From Rhynchosporium graminicola (Eukaryota; Ascomycota; Leotiomycetes; Helotiales; Ploettnerulaceae), in contig FJUW01000004.1 of the NCBI GenBank assembly GCA_900074885.1, positions 2,702,578 through 2,766,577 of the forward strand: a DNA stretch of 64,000 nt. Reading direction: 5' to 3'. Below, piece after piece: positions 45,501-55,427 of this stretch (the first letter of the stretch is position 1; each line of letters opens with the position of its first letter). A program made the translations under genes and the position numbers. The notes beneath the pieces were generated by a model. The model was not told the DNA's origin. It saw only the letters and a list, made by a program, of their open reading frames with translations, and did no database searches.

Positions 45501-47807
45501 GATAGAGGCGTAAGAGTGACTATTCAGACCCTTAGGTTTAAGGTGTATTATATCTATATAGATTTCATCTATCGATCTAGTAGGTCGTGCACGTGCTAAT
45601 ACCTTATTAACCTTCCGAATAGGTCGGCCTTTCTTATATGGTACGTAAAGGCGAGTTCTACTAGTCTTAAGCTCTATAAACTTTATACTAGTAACTATGG
45701 ATTGAGTGCGTTATACTACGTTAAAGCTAGCGTGATATATACGTCTATGCTAAAGCTCTATATCGACTGTAGCTTGCTCTACTGCTGCAGGTAAGCTTAA
45801 ACCCGGAAGGCTAGCGTACCCTGCGCCGGAGATCTCCTTAATAATGAATAGATTTTCGTTAATTATACAGATCTCCTTCTCCTTAGATGTATAGAGAACA
45901 GAACTGCGCAAATAACCTCCTAATTTGTTCAATTTAGAACCGGAGTATAGGCAGACTAGAGACTGCGGGATATATAGTATATTATAGTACTCTAATATGC
46001 GTATTATACCGTCGGTCTTTATCGCCTTAATCGTATAACTTCTAACCCCAGTAGGGCGTAATAGCTTATTAACGGTGAGTATATACTATAAATTGTCTCT
46101 TAGCGTATATAAGGTAAACTTAGAAAGGTCGTTAGATATATGCTCTATAGCGCCGGTGTCGAAGAGCTATCGTGACTTATTATAGTAAGAGAATATAGCT
46201 ATGGAAGCTGTAATAGTAGGGAAATACGATAAAAGAGCTGCGCCGAAGATACTACTATCGTCGGAATCGTTATTCTTCTCCTTTTTCTTTCTACTACTAG
46301 TCTTCTTCTTATCAGTCTTATTAGTCTTACTCTCTCCCTCTTTCTTCTTTAGCTATTCGGAATACGGGATCCACTTCTTTCTAGACTTCTCCTTAAACTC
46401 CTTCTTCTTCTGTTTATTAATAATAAAATAGTTCTCTGGAGTATACTTTAGCGACGTCTGTTTACAGTACTTATAAGTCGGCTTAGTTTGATCTTTACTA
46501 GCCGGCTTAGTAGCTCCTCTGCCGCTTCCTTTCTTAGGTATAGACTTATTACTATAAAGAGCTTGACTTGCTATCTTACTAGTAGAGTTACTTACTCTTG
46601 CCTTATTAGTAACATCTTCGATTAAACTAACTAAAGTTACTCCTGATTTGGACTTCTCGGTCGTATCTGGGTTATTACTAGAAGAAACTCTTAAGAGAGA
46701 ACGTTATCTTTCAGCTTATATAGGCTACTTCTCTGAAACTATAGTAATAAATATAATTAGATACTATACCGGAGGTAGAGCTATTATTAAAGTCTCTAAT
46801 TTGATAATTAAGAGCTTAAAAGCGATAATAAACTTCTCTAGGGAGTTAAAATCGTTATACTAGAGCTTAACGTAATCTTGTATAGCGTTATATACTAGTA
46901 TATTACTACCTCCTTCGTACTGCGCCTATAAGGCCTCCTATATATCTAATGCAGTAGTTTTACTAGTTATATACGCGAGAGGTCCGGCTTTATAATTCAA
47001 CGTGATTACTAGCTTTATTTAACTCTCTCTAGACTCCTAATTTTACTACTTCTTAAGGGCTTTATCATCGATATCGTCATCCTATTTATCTACCTCTTAA
47101 GGCACGTAGTTACGCGACTTAATGTTAAGAAACTTACTGATTCTATTAGTTTTAGTAATATTTAGTACCTTATCTCTCTATTCCGTATAGTTCTCTCCTC
47201 CCTTAAGCTTATAGCTATCTGCTAAGTTCAAAGATATAGAGCTACTTATCTTCTTACGTTTATACAGCTCTAGAGTAGTCGCAGTAATAGGTTCCGATTC
47301 CGGGTCTTCCGGATCCTTCTCTAGATAGTCCTGGGACGTCGAATTAGCGTCTATAAGAGGTAAATCGGGTATATTTTAAGTCCTAGGGACTTGGGTAGGT
47401 TCCGGCGCTAGCGCGGAAGACTCTGTACCTCGAGATGCGATAATTTCGGAATCGTCGACTTTGACTACTATACAAGTACGAGTATTAAGTACTATATAGC
47501 TTATTTATAGTATCTCTTTAATAGAGCTAGAGTTATCGGAGTATACTTCTTCGACTTCTTCTAATAATAGTAGCGTAAGTGCGATAGCTAAAGAACTCTC
47601 TCCACTAGCACTCTGCGCGACTATATTTGCTATAGAAAGACGCGCTAGTTTAACTGACTATACGCGTATACTATACCTTGATCGGAAGCTCGTAACTTAA
47701 ATCTCTACTCTTAGTACTAAGAAATAGTTCGACGCTTACTATTAAGAATTATAGTACTACTGCTTCTTTGAGTACTACTCTACTTCTGGCTATCGGGGCT
47801 TATAACC

Positions 47808-47985
47808 TATCGTAAGGTTACGTTAATCTTCAGAGTAAGGCATAGAGTAGTTGAATGATATTGGTTGTATTGTAGTACTAATTACTATGGAGAGTCGACA
47901 GAAGATATTATCTAGGAATATCCGCACGGACCATGCACGTGACTACAGTCACCTGATCCATGCCAAGACCCATATCCTCGCAACA
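47808..47985 (-). repeat. Copia LTR, right (5' LTR of the minus-oriented element)
   Basis: 178 bp; on the minus strand it begins TGTTGCGAGGATATGG. Just inside, the minus strand reads GGTTATAAGCCCCGATAG, the position of the primer-binding site. Confidence 0.9.
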
Positions 47986-47990
47986 TTAAG
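47986..47990 (+). repeat. Target-site duplication TTAAG, right
   Basis: Matches 42,413-42,417 exactly. Confidence 0.85.
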
Positions 47991-48732
47991 AAGTATTATA
48001 GTATATTAATAAGGTCTAAACCTATACTTTCTATACTGCTTAGTCTATTCTAGTAAACTTCTATTATTAACGAAGCTTGAGCTTATCCTGAGGTTTAAAG
48101 TTATAAACTTATCATATAACTTCTAAGTATTATTTCACTAGACTTTCCGTTAAGTCGGAGTTAATATCACAAAGATATAAAAATTTATACTAAAGTTATA
48201 TCATATAGGGACTAAGTATAATCTAATATAATAGAGATTAATCTTTAATCTTTAAATTATTAAAATCCTACTTTTAGTAAGATCTTTTCGTTTAATAAGA
48301 TAAATACTTATTAATCTTTCGAAAATATAATAAGATCTAGATATAGATACTTAAATTTAAAGCTATACTATTTTCAAACTAATAAGAATCTCGTCCTCGC
48401 GCTTAAGAAGAATATCAGGATAGCGAATATAAGTCAGTCACAGATCTGATACTACCTAGTTGTTCGGCTGTTAATCGATGCGCTATTCCATCTTCGAGCT
48501 TTTGTCGAGTCTCTCCTTCCGTTTCTTTTGCGTAACCGTCTGATTTCAGGGAAGTAGCCACACTTTCTGGGGCATTATCTGCACCTTCCTCAAGCCTTAG
48601 CTCGTCCTGTCATGCCTTAAAGCTACCTTCTCTACGCTCTTTCAATGTTCTCCTCCTCTCTTCAACAGAGCGAATAACAATTGTGAGTCAGCCGTACTAC
48701 TCCAATCCCACACATCCTCGACACATCTCACA
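47991..48732. other. AT-rich decayed DNA, then promoter of the small membrane protein
   Basis: 48,000-48,380 is strongly AT-rich and RIP-like and includes the right copy of the outer direct repeat. Normal composition returns near 48,400. The stretch just before 48,733 is a CT- and AC-rich leader ending CACAATGG. Confidence 0.55.
48071..48190 (+). repeat. Outer direct repeat, right copy
   Basis: Same order of words as 42,121-42,236 (ATCCTGAGGTTTAAAGTT ... CATATAACTTCTAAGTA ... TTAATATCACAAAGATA), with most changes in the C-to-T and G-to-A sense. Confidence 0.6.
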
Positions 48733-49065
48733 ATGGCCACTGATTACGTCGCCCTACCTTTCACCATCATTGGGGCCCTCTGTGGTCTGGTCTTTATTGT
48801 TGTGGCCATTGGCTTCTTTCCGAACTCTGCCCTAGCTCAGCAAGTTCATCCTGATAACAAGGGTCTTCTTGCCTCGAATAAGGCCTTGAAAGATTCTAAC
48901 GATGCTATTCTGGCTTCGAATGAGGCCAACCAGGCTCTGAACGAGGCGATCTTGGATGAGCTTCGCACCCACTCAAGGCAGTCCGAGCTCCAACTTGACC
49001 TCGCCAATCTTCAGGTCGACGCCATCCACGAAGTCTTGCAAACGTTGGACGACATGAGGCATTAA
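48733..49065 (+). CDS. Small single-pass membrane / coiled-coil protein, function unknown
   Basis: 110 residues from an ATG in good context (CACAATGG). Residues ~8-30 form one membrane helix (FTIIGALCGLVFIVVAIGFF), followed by a hydrophilic C-terminal half. There a short unit repeats (LLASNKALKDSNDAILASNE, then ANQALNEAILDELR), giving a regular heptad-like pattern of Leu/Ala and a likely coiled coil. The last part is acidic (LQLDLANLQVDAIHEVLQTL). The N-terminus looks like a signal anchor and not a cleaved signal, though ALAQQ after the helix could be a cleavage site. I do not recognise the family. Codon use looks like the neighbouring genes and not like the AT-rich repeat DNA just to the left. 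Confidence 0.6.
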   Translation: MATDYVALPFTIIGALCGLVFIVVAIGFFPNSALAQQVHPDNKGLLASNKALKDSNDAILASNEANQALNEAILDELRTHSRQSELQLDLANLQVDAIHEVLQTLDDMRH

Positions 49066-49814
49066 TAGGGCATTCTTATCCAGGTTATTCTTTTCCTATT
49101 CTTACTCCAAATATTTTTACCACCAGTGACAAGCTCGCACTTCTTTGCAGTACTGGTGATTAGTAGTCCTGATCCACGCCATACATCAACACTCACTCCT
49201 CCGCGAGCTAGATATTCGCCGTGTTGGTGGATGTTGTGGCCAGGATGAAGCTAAGACGAGCTTATGAGGTATGTCTCTCCCTCCTTTTCATCCTTTCGGG
49301 CTCACTACTTCTGCTCTGCCAAAGTTATGATTTGTCTTGGGTGTACCTCAGAAGGTAAGTCATTGGCATCTTTTGACAACTGTACTAATCTAATTGCACA
49401 ACAGGTTCAGCTTAAGAACATCAAGGGTTTACCTCCGATCCCCAAGCCCTACTCGTTTCGATCCTGTCCGGCTCCAACACTTGCCGAGTCTCTGCCACAA
49501 ATAACATCGAGATGGGATCATGGGAAAGGCTCCATCGCAACAAGGACACCAGATTTCTGGTGTAGAAAGCCACGATCATTGGACTGCGTGATCGTTGTCT
49601 CGGATTAGTATCTTTGCTGCGTGCATTTGGTGGAACGTATTCGGACCATATCGTTGGTATTTTGATCTCGTTATGTACATTTACTGAATCAACATGGCTT
49701 TTGCTAGCTCAAAGCTAGATTCGTGTATCATCAGCTAAAAGACCGCAGCCTACATAGTCGCGCCAGGTTTTGGCGTGCTCAACCGCGCCTGCTTTGTGTT
49801 ACCAACATGATCAT
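49066..49814. other. Intergenic, nothing supported
   Basis: 3' flank of the small membrane protein and 3' flank of the minus-strand F-box gene. A 114-codon plus frame at 49,264-49,608 has no recognisable motif. Confidence 0.45.
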
Positions 49815-50972
49815 TCATATGAGCCCCAACTCAAGCATTACAGAATCCAGGCTCCTTTGGAAACGAAGTATGGTGTTCTCTTTCCAGCTTAGATTAACCT
49901 TCTGCGCTTCAAAGACAGAAGTGATCTCTCCCCTGGGGAACTGGATTGATTGTGGAGGCGACAGCCGATCTAAGGGAGAGAGATAGATTTTTTGCTTCCA
50001 TTCTTCGCCTTCCGGCCATTGCCCGAGATCTTTCCAGATGGTAATTTTGATTTTCATCTTACAACCATTATGATGCTCAAAAGTAGTCTCAAACTCCGTC
50101 CGGCAGAATCGACATTGCCTGAACCCTGAGCTTGAACCCCATGAGGTCTTCTTTGTATCGGTAACTTCCTTGGAATGTAGTAATCCTGACCACATCTCCT
50201 TAACAGCCAGAGGAAACTTTGTTATGATGCGGAGACTGCCAGGCCGGCCTGTTGATTTGAGCTCAAGATGCGGGCAGATCCAGATCCACGGTTGCCATTG
50301 CTCGACACCTTTGCACGCGCCATGAACAATTACGCGTTTGCAGGTAAACAGAGAACCACTGTTGATCCGACACTCGATTTTTTCGCTTTGGACCAGGGTT
50401 CCCCATGTGTGGGAAGGGAATATTTGCCATGACAGCAGTCTCAAAAGTTGGCGGGTTCGAGTATCGTGTCCAAAAAGAGAATGACGCTTCATCACCATCT
50501 TGAAAACAGTTGTGCTGAAATTATCATGAAGAAATTGTGAAACCATTGTCCTTCTATCGTCAGCGAGACAATTCGGGGTTGTCACCACCGGCCAAATCTG
50601 GCGGCCATTCTCGGTGTATTTTCTGGCATCTCGGATTCTGTGAAGCTTTCTGCAAGACTTGCAAACGATGTAGTCCTGGAGATCCCGTTCTATGAGATTC
50701 AAAAATACCAGTGTTTCGTCAGACGAACATGCTAGGTCCTCGAAGTATCGAGTTCCGACCAGATGATTGATTTGCCGGCAAGAGAGAGAAAACGATGCGG
50801 CTGATGAGACGGGAAGGACGTTCGCAATATGTAGTAGTAGTTCCGCTGGGAGTATAGCCAGAAGCGAGCTGCCAAGTGCATTTGGCCTCTGGATTTCTGG
50901 GTCGTGAGATCCAGCGATGAGTTTGACAATATTTTGTCGAAAGGGGACGGATAGTCTCTTGATGTAGTCCAT
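49815..50972 (-). CDS. F-box domain protein with Cys pairs
   Basis: A 385-residue single exon. I start at ATG 50972 (MDYIKRLSVPFRQN); two codons further up is only a TTG. The F-box is at residues ~36-80: LLAILPAELLLHIANVLPVS then FSLSCRQINHLVG. It is followed by ERDLQDYIVCKSCRKLHRIR and, near residue 290, CRFCRTEF, two CxxC pairs typical of a large Pezizomycotina F-box family with this layout. Such proteins usually bring a substrate to an SCF ubiquitin ligase via Skp1; the substrate here is unknown. Intact, no membrane segment. Confidence 0.85.
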   Translation of the reverse strand: MDYIKRLSVPFRQNIVKLIAGSHDPEIQRPNALGSSLLAILPAELLLHIANVLPVSSAASFSLSCRQINHLVGTRYFEDLACSSDETLVFLNLIERDLQDYIVCKSCRKLHRIRDARKYTENGRQIWPVVTTPNCLADDRRTMVSQFLHDNFSTTVFKMVMKRHSLFGHDTRTRQLLRLLSWQIFPSHTWGTLVQSEKIECRINSGSLFTCKRVIVHGACKGVEQWQPWIWICPHLELKSTGRPGSLRIITKFPLAVKEMWSGLLHSKEVTDTKKTSWGSSSGFRQCRFCRTEFETTFEHHNGCKMKIKITIWKDLGQWPEGEEWKQKIYLSPLDRLSPPQSIQFPRGEITSVFEAQKVNLSWKENTILRFQRSLDSVMLELGLI

Positions 50973-52559
50973 CTCCAAATCGACGTAAAATGCAAGATGT
51001 TCTAAGTGTTGTCTTGGCAGTACTTTTAACGAGATCGAATGATGAGTGATCGAAATATAAACTTACGAGCTGCCTGTGGCTGCAGCAATACTTATGGGTT
51101 GGGATGCCAATCCAAATTTTTGGGTGGGAGGTGGATGTGGGTAGGGCATATACTAAGTGCTAGTCCATCCTTTGGAAATAAGCGCACTCCAGGCTAAAAT
51201 TACGCTAAACCGACTGTTGGATCCGGTCTGAAGTGATGTACCACTAATAACCGAACCTGCCTCCGCTGCTGGAGTTATCGAGGTTACATGAGACGCACTT
51301 TCGCATTCCTATAGGTACCTATCAGTCGTCGCGAGTAAAGAGGATGTCGTGAACATAATTCCTGAATTCCTTGAGATGAAGAATTTCTCCAGAACTGGAG
51401 CTGATGTCCTAATCTAAAATCGCACTACCAATAACCGTCTTGCCTACGTAAGTAGTCTTGACCGAACACAACAAGCTCCAACTGTAGGCATTCTAGAAGC
51501 GATGGCCGTTCCTCTTCGTCGGATGAATGAATGCCTGGCTGATTTTGACAAGCGAGAACGCCAAATTCCAATATGAATAGTGTTTCATTCCTCGACGTAA
51601 AGATGAAAAAGAATTTTGAAATTTAAAGAAGTAGTAAGGACTATTCAAAGATTTTATATGAGTTTTTTTAAAAAAGAAAGAAGAAAAAAAGAGATTGAAT
51701 CACTAGAAAATTGATCACTGACTGTTTCGATGTGAATCACGCTCTATATCAATCCTGACCACCTTTTCCTCCGTCGGAGAGCCGTTCCTAAATGCAACAG
51801 AGTTCGGCGATGTTGTTAGTGTTGGTATTATTGTTATTTTAAGCGAGACTAGATACCAGGATGATGAGTTTCAGGTTGCTTCTGTTGCTAAGCTAGTTCC
51901 ATTGATAGAGCTAAGCTACCTATTGGACACCTCATGGAACAGCCTTCGCGGAAGATCATGTAAAGCTATACATACAAATACATATCTAGCTCGATATGTG
52001 CAAGATAATATAGGCTGATAGCGAGATACGTGCCCTGCTCTTATCTGCATACCGAAAAACGGGGTTGGAGTTCTTGATGCTAATCTTTTGAACGAGTGAT
52101 ACATCTATGTTGTAAAATTCTCTAATTTGATTCATGAAAGGAGTGTGATCACTATCTAGATAGCTCTCAAATCGCAGATAGTAAGGAGGGACATCGAGGT
52201 GTATATAGGTTTACTTCGAAAGTTTCAACATTTCTACGGAGAGATGTATGGCGGCAATTTTGATCAGACAACAGCGGAAAAAGGATATTCCGCAGCTAGC
52301 TCGAAATAGCACCGAACTTCAAATCCAAGGGCATTTACATAGTTACGTTCAATACCATTGGCATTCTCTCCACAATCTAAGAACTATACGGCCGTCTGTA
52401 TTTGCAATTGATTCCGAGGAATTGTACAGAAGCTCTTCATATCGAGCCGCAAGGAAGAAAAAGAAGCCTCGTCGACGCCACAATTTCTCGCCCTCGAGGC
52501 AAATCGATCAAAAAGGGTACATCTAGTAAATCAAGGGACCAACAGAAAGACTTGCAGAG
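50973..52559. other. Intergenic, nothing supported
   Basis: Upstream DNA of the F-box gene and of PET191. There is an A-rich stretch near 51,660-51,700. No gene, RNA or repeat recognised. Confidence 0.5.
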
Positions 52560-53028
52560 ATGCCGAGTTCGTGTAGAGATATCAGTACGTGCTACCTTCC
52601 CCTTCCTCTCCCTGCCATCAACTTACACAACCCACCCACCTAAACAAAGACTAACAGCCCTCTTTTACACAGGAGAAGCCCTGGCGCAATGCCTCCAAGA
52701 ATCAGACTGCGTAATGGTCCAGCGTAACAAGCCAGGGGACTGTCTCCGCCCCCCTCTCATCGACGATATGCCCACGAAATGCCAGCAGCTGAAGAAAGGT
52801 CTCGGGGAATGCAAGCGCGGGATGGTGGATATGCGGAAGAGGTTTCGAGGCAATCAACCTATTGCTGTGAGTAGGGAGTTGGAGGGCGGTGGACCAGCTG
52901 GAGGAGCTGGACAGCTTTACGCGGGCAAGCCGGCGTTTGCGACGACGGTGAAAGAGACGGCGGGCGATGAGCCGGAGCCGAGGGATTGGAGGGAGGTGGA
53001 GAATGAGAAGTTTAGGAAGGGTCTATAG
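52560..53028 (+). CDS. PET191: Cytochrome c oxidase assembly factor Pet191 (COA5)
   Basis: Exons 52560-52584 and 52673-53028; the 88-bp intron starts GTACGT and ends TTACACAG with a CTAAC branch site. 126 residues. The joined start MPSSCRDIREALAQCLQESD continues CVMVQRNKPGDC and TKCQQLKKGLGECKRGMVDM, then RKRFRGNQPI, the near-invariant Pet191 core. Cys5-X9-Cys15 and Cys45-X9-Cys55 form the twin CX9C pattern of mitochondrial intermembrane-space proteins oxidised by Mia40/Erv1; Cys21 and Cys32 are also conserved. Pet191 is needed to assemble complex IV. The C-terminal ~50 residues (Gly-rich, then EPEPRDWREVENEKFRKG) are a fungal extension. Without the first 25-nt exon the protein would lack Cys5 and its start. 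Confidence 0.95.
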
Positions 53029-53699
53029 GGCGAGGAGGAGCTGAATGGAAGAACTGTGGACGAGGACTAGAGGAAGGACGATGTGTAAAATATTTGGGCA
53101 GGAGGGCATTTGTGGCGTTTTGGGAATGGCGTTGGGCATAGGGTCGGGACATCTCCATAACTCTTCATCCACGAACAATATGACGGCAGCTGAAGAGACG
53201 CGCTGCTGAAATCTGCATCCTGCATAGGACTCCTTCGATATGAAACGAATTTTTCAAACAAGCAGCTGGGTAGCGCAGCTGTAACCAGAAGGGATATGTA
53301 CGCGTCAAGTCTCTTGACTCCCCGTTTGAACATGATTTCACATCATATTTACCACGCAGTATCATCACATTGTTTTATCACTGCAATTTTAGCGAGTTGG
53401 ATATTTCAACATTTATCGGAAACTATACATTATGCTTAAATGTACTTCGCGATTCCTCCTAACGCCATTCTTTGATTCCTCTCAATCCGCCTTCTAGACG
53501 ATATCTCTGTCAAGATTTGCTTAAATGATTGGGGAGCAGCGGTGTGTTTACTTCTTTTAATATCCACTAGATCCTGATCGTTTATATCAGTACATCATTT
53601 CGACACATAAATATTTCGAGCCCCTCGAGTCGCGACGCAACATAAATCCAGATCTCAATCCCAAAGAAACACACCAGCAACAACAACAACCTGGGAGTT
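53029..53699. other. 3' flank of PET191, nothing supported
   Basis: Short open frames only. The right end meets the reverse-transcriptase fragment. Confidence 0.45.
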
Positions 53700-54124
53700 A
53701 GCTCTGTACTTTCCCTCATAGGTGGCAGTATCATTGCCAAGTTTGTCACCCAGTGGTACACAAAGGCGGTCTTCAATTGGTCCGCCGGCTTTAAGGGCTG
53801 CTGGAAGAAGGACTAAATGAGATTGACGCTGGAGGAAATCGTAGCACCGCTCATAGCGGATAATGCATCGTCGGCCTTTGGTAGTGGGTACGCATTCAGT
53901 ACCAACTTCGTATTTACCTTCCTCAGATCGACCACGACTCTTGGTTTCCCGTATCTATAGACGACAAAAGCAGGTGCCGAAGCCAGAGATGGTCGTCCGA
54001 GCGGTACAGGTATCAAGGAGCCGCCTGCTCTCATTGGGTCCAAAGATCTTGTCCATTTCCACCTTGTCTCGTGAAATTGAGGGAATAGTGCTCTCTTTAA
54101 GTCGTTGATATCGATACCTTCCTT
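53700..54124 (-). mobile_element. Gypsy-type reverse transcriptase fragment
   Basis: On the minus strand a collinear stretch reads KEGIDINDLKRALFPQFHET (54,065-54,124), AFVVYRYGKPRVVVDLRKVN with TKLVLNAYPLPKADD (53,870-53,965), then SSVNLI, a TAG at 53,813, and SFFQQPLKPADQLKTAFVYH (53,750-53,812). 'KPR.VVDLRK.N...YPLP..DD.L' and 'FFQQ' are the first reverse-transcriptase motifs of LTR retroelements of the Gypsy class found in ascomycetes. It is a fragment: no YxDD box, RNase H or LTR nearby. Base composition is near normal, so it is not heavily RIPed. Confidence 0.75.
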
Positions 54125-54893
54125 AAGGGTACCGGCATGTTGACTCTATCGTTAAACCGGCCTAGCCCATAGCGGAATAGGTTTGAATACCTGTGACCGC
54201 TCGTTCAAAGAGTCAAAGTTGAAACAGCTCGTAATGGTTTATCACTCTGAGCATTTCTAAAGATCCATCAACGCAATTTTCCCCTTTGGCGATACGAGCT
54301 TCCTGCGTCGTTGTTGCTGCATTCTGCTGATTGTTTATATCTTGTTTATATCCGAAAGCAACTATTCCCTTTAAACTTGTAAACATTCATACAGCACTCG
54401 AAACTCTCCAGGACTCTGGTCTGATAATTGTGACCCTATTCCAGGGATTTCTCCGTAGTAATGAATAGCTATGTCGAGCACAATATCGGAGCAGAAACAT
54501 AGAGCCTAGTGATGGTCGCCGAGTCCTCTTGGCTTTAGTAATTCTTCGCAAAAGTCTATTTGATATGATCTTTTCTATCGTTCCTGGTCGGAATTGTGCT
54601 TTCTCTCGTCTTAAAAGCAGACTCTCTATTTATAGTTTAGTTATGCTCTCGCCGTCTATTCGACAGACTCTTAGATATCGAAAGTCCTTTTGGTAGTTGT
54701 GCTTCTGAAGATACAAGCGCTGAAGAGCTGATGGCCCGGTAGTCCGTATATCTTCGGAATTCATATATCTTCGGATTTCTTTTCTCATTCTGGCTCCCTG
54801 ATCTTGCGCTTGAGAGCTCGGATGGCTGTTGCTATATGGTCTTCGTTTTGGAGGGGAAAAACGCACGTGTATTGAATTATTGAATATGCACTA
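54125..54893. other. Intergenic, possible further retroelement debris
   Basis: I could not recognise more element sequence. No gene supported. Confidence 0.4.
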
Positions 54894-55427
54894 TCAAATC
54901 AGAAAGGACGATTCGATCGGGCGTACATTTCCATTATCCGACTGGCTTCCGTTTAAAGGCTTGGTTTGCTTCTTAGAATCCATACGTGCAGTTTTCGCCT
55001 TTGAACCGGCCTCTGTGTTTCTGCTGGTCTTTTGAGGACCTTGAGGTCTTCTCTTAGGATAGAAGGGAGATCTATGTAAACCGGTCGTCGTGTCCACGAC
55101 ATATTGTGCATGATTGGATAGGATGATAGGCATCATGTGATCTTGAAGATTTGTCGCGCGAAAGATAGGAGGTGTTATATGAGTCCAAGGATTCGGGGTA
55201 GCAAATCGAAGGAATGATTCACTGGTAGTGGTTTCTTGAGATCTTCTCGCAGGCTCAAAGGGAGACTTCGGTATTCCGGTCGGTGACCCGACGATCTGCG
55301 TAGACTGCTTTTGTATCGAGAGGATGATGGGCATTATGTGATCCTGAAGATTTGCCGCGCGGAAGATAGGAGGTGTGATTTTCTTCCAGTTGTTCTGGAT
55401 GCCGATTTGGAGGAATGATCGCAACAT
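54894..55427 (-). CDS. ORF with an internal tandem duplication, function unknown (low support)
   Basis: A 177-codon frame, also open upstream to about 55,516, so the true start is uncertain. Two ~60-residue copies follow each other: residues 4-64 (SFLQIGIQNNWKKITPPIFR, AANLQDHIMPIILS) and residues 71-129 (SFLRFATPNPWTHITPPIFR, ATNLQDHMMPIILS). Each ends with a basic Pro/Arg segment (PFEPARRSQ, PFYPKRRPQ). The tail is Lys/Asn-rich. The shared protein-level pattern ITPPIFRA.NLQDH.MPIILS suggests coding constraint, but the DNA copies are themselves similar so a recent duplication is an alternative. On the same strand an overlapping frame (55,334-55,597) starts with a strong hydrophobic helix, so the gene may be spliced. 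I do not recognise the family. Confidence 0.4.
   Translation of the reverse strand: MLRSFLQIGIQNNWKKITPPIFRAANLQDHIMPIILSIQKQSTQIVGSPTGIPKSPFEPARRSQETTTSESFLRFATPNPWTHITPPIFRATNLQDHMMPIILSNHAQYVVDTTTGLHRSPFYPKRRPQGPQKTSRNTEAGSKAKTARMDSKKQTKPLNGSQSDNGNVRPIESSFLI

Larger units (their letters stand above)
42418..47985 (-). mobile_element. Ty1/copia LTR retrotransposon, full length, RIP-inactivated
   Basis: 5,568 bp with 178-bp LTRs and a TTAAG target duplication. The polyprotein lies on the minus strand. Order from right to left fits copia (Gag, integrase, reverse transcriptase, RNase H). A possible zinc-knuckle remnant is at about 46,430-46,480. The integrase end STPYTLK then a stop, RRAKRSIRMIIEK is at 45,200-45,300. 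The reverse-transcriptase YVDD box is at 43,782-43,793. RNase H motifs are ALTSIEAEYIA (43,139-43,175) and RTKHIDIKFYYLR (42,952-42,988). Integrase before reverse transcriptase identifies copia and excludes Gypsy. No long frame survives; many Gln codons have become TAA or TAG (in the integrase motif the usual PQQNG is gone). TA dinucleotides dominate and CA/TG are scarce, the footprint of RIP. It cannot move by itself. Confidence 0.93.

Noticed and set aside
46201..46431. Hydrophobic Phe/Leu-rich frame resembling a membrane protein
   Set aside because: It lies antisense within the RIPed copia element; the Phe/Leu runs are the complement of a Lys/Glu-rich Gag-region sequence.
42418..47985. Assigning the element to Gypsy
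   Set aside because: Integrase lies 5' of reverse transcriptase and RNase H on the coding strand, and the motifs (YVDD, ALTSIEAEYIA, KHIDIK) are of copia type.
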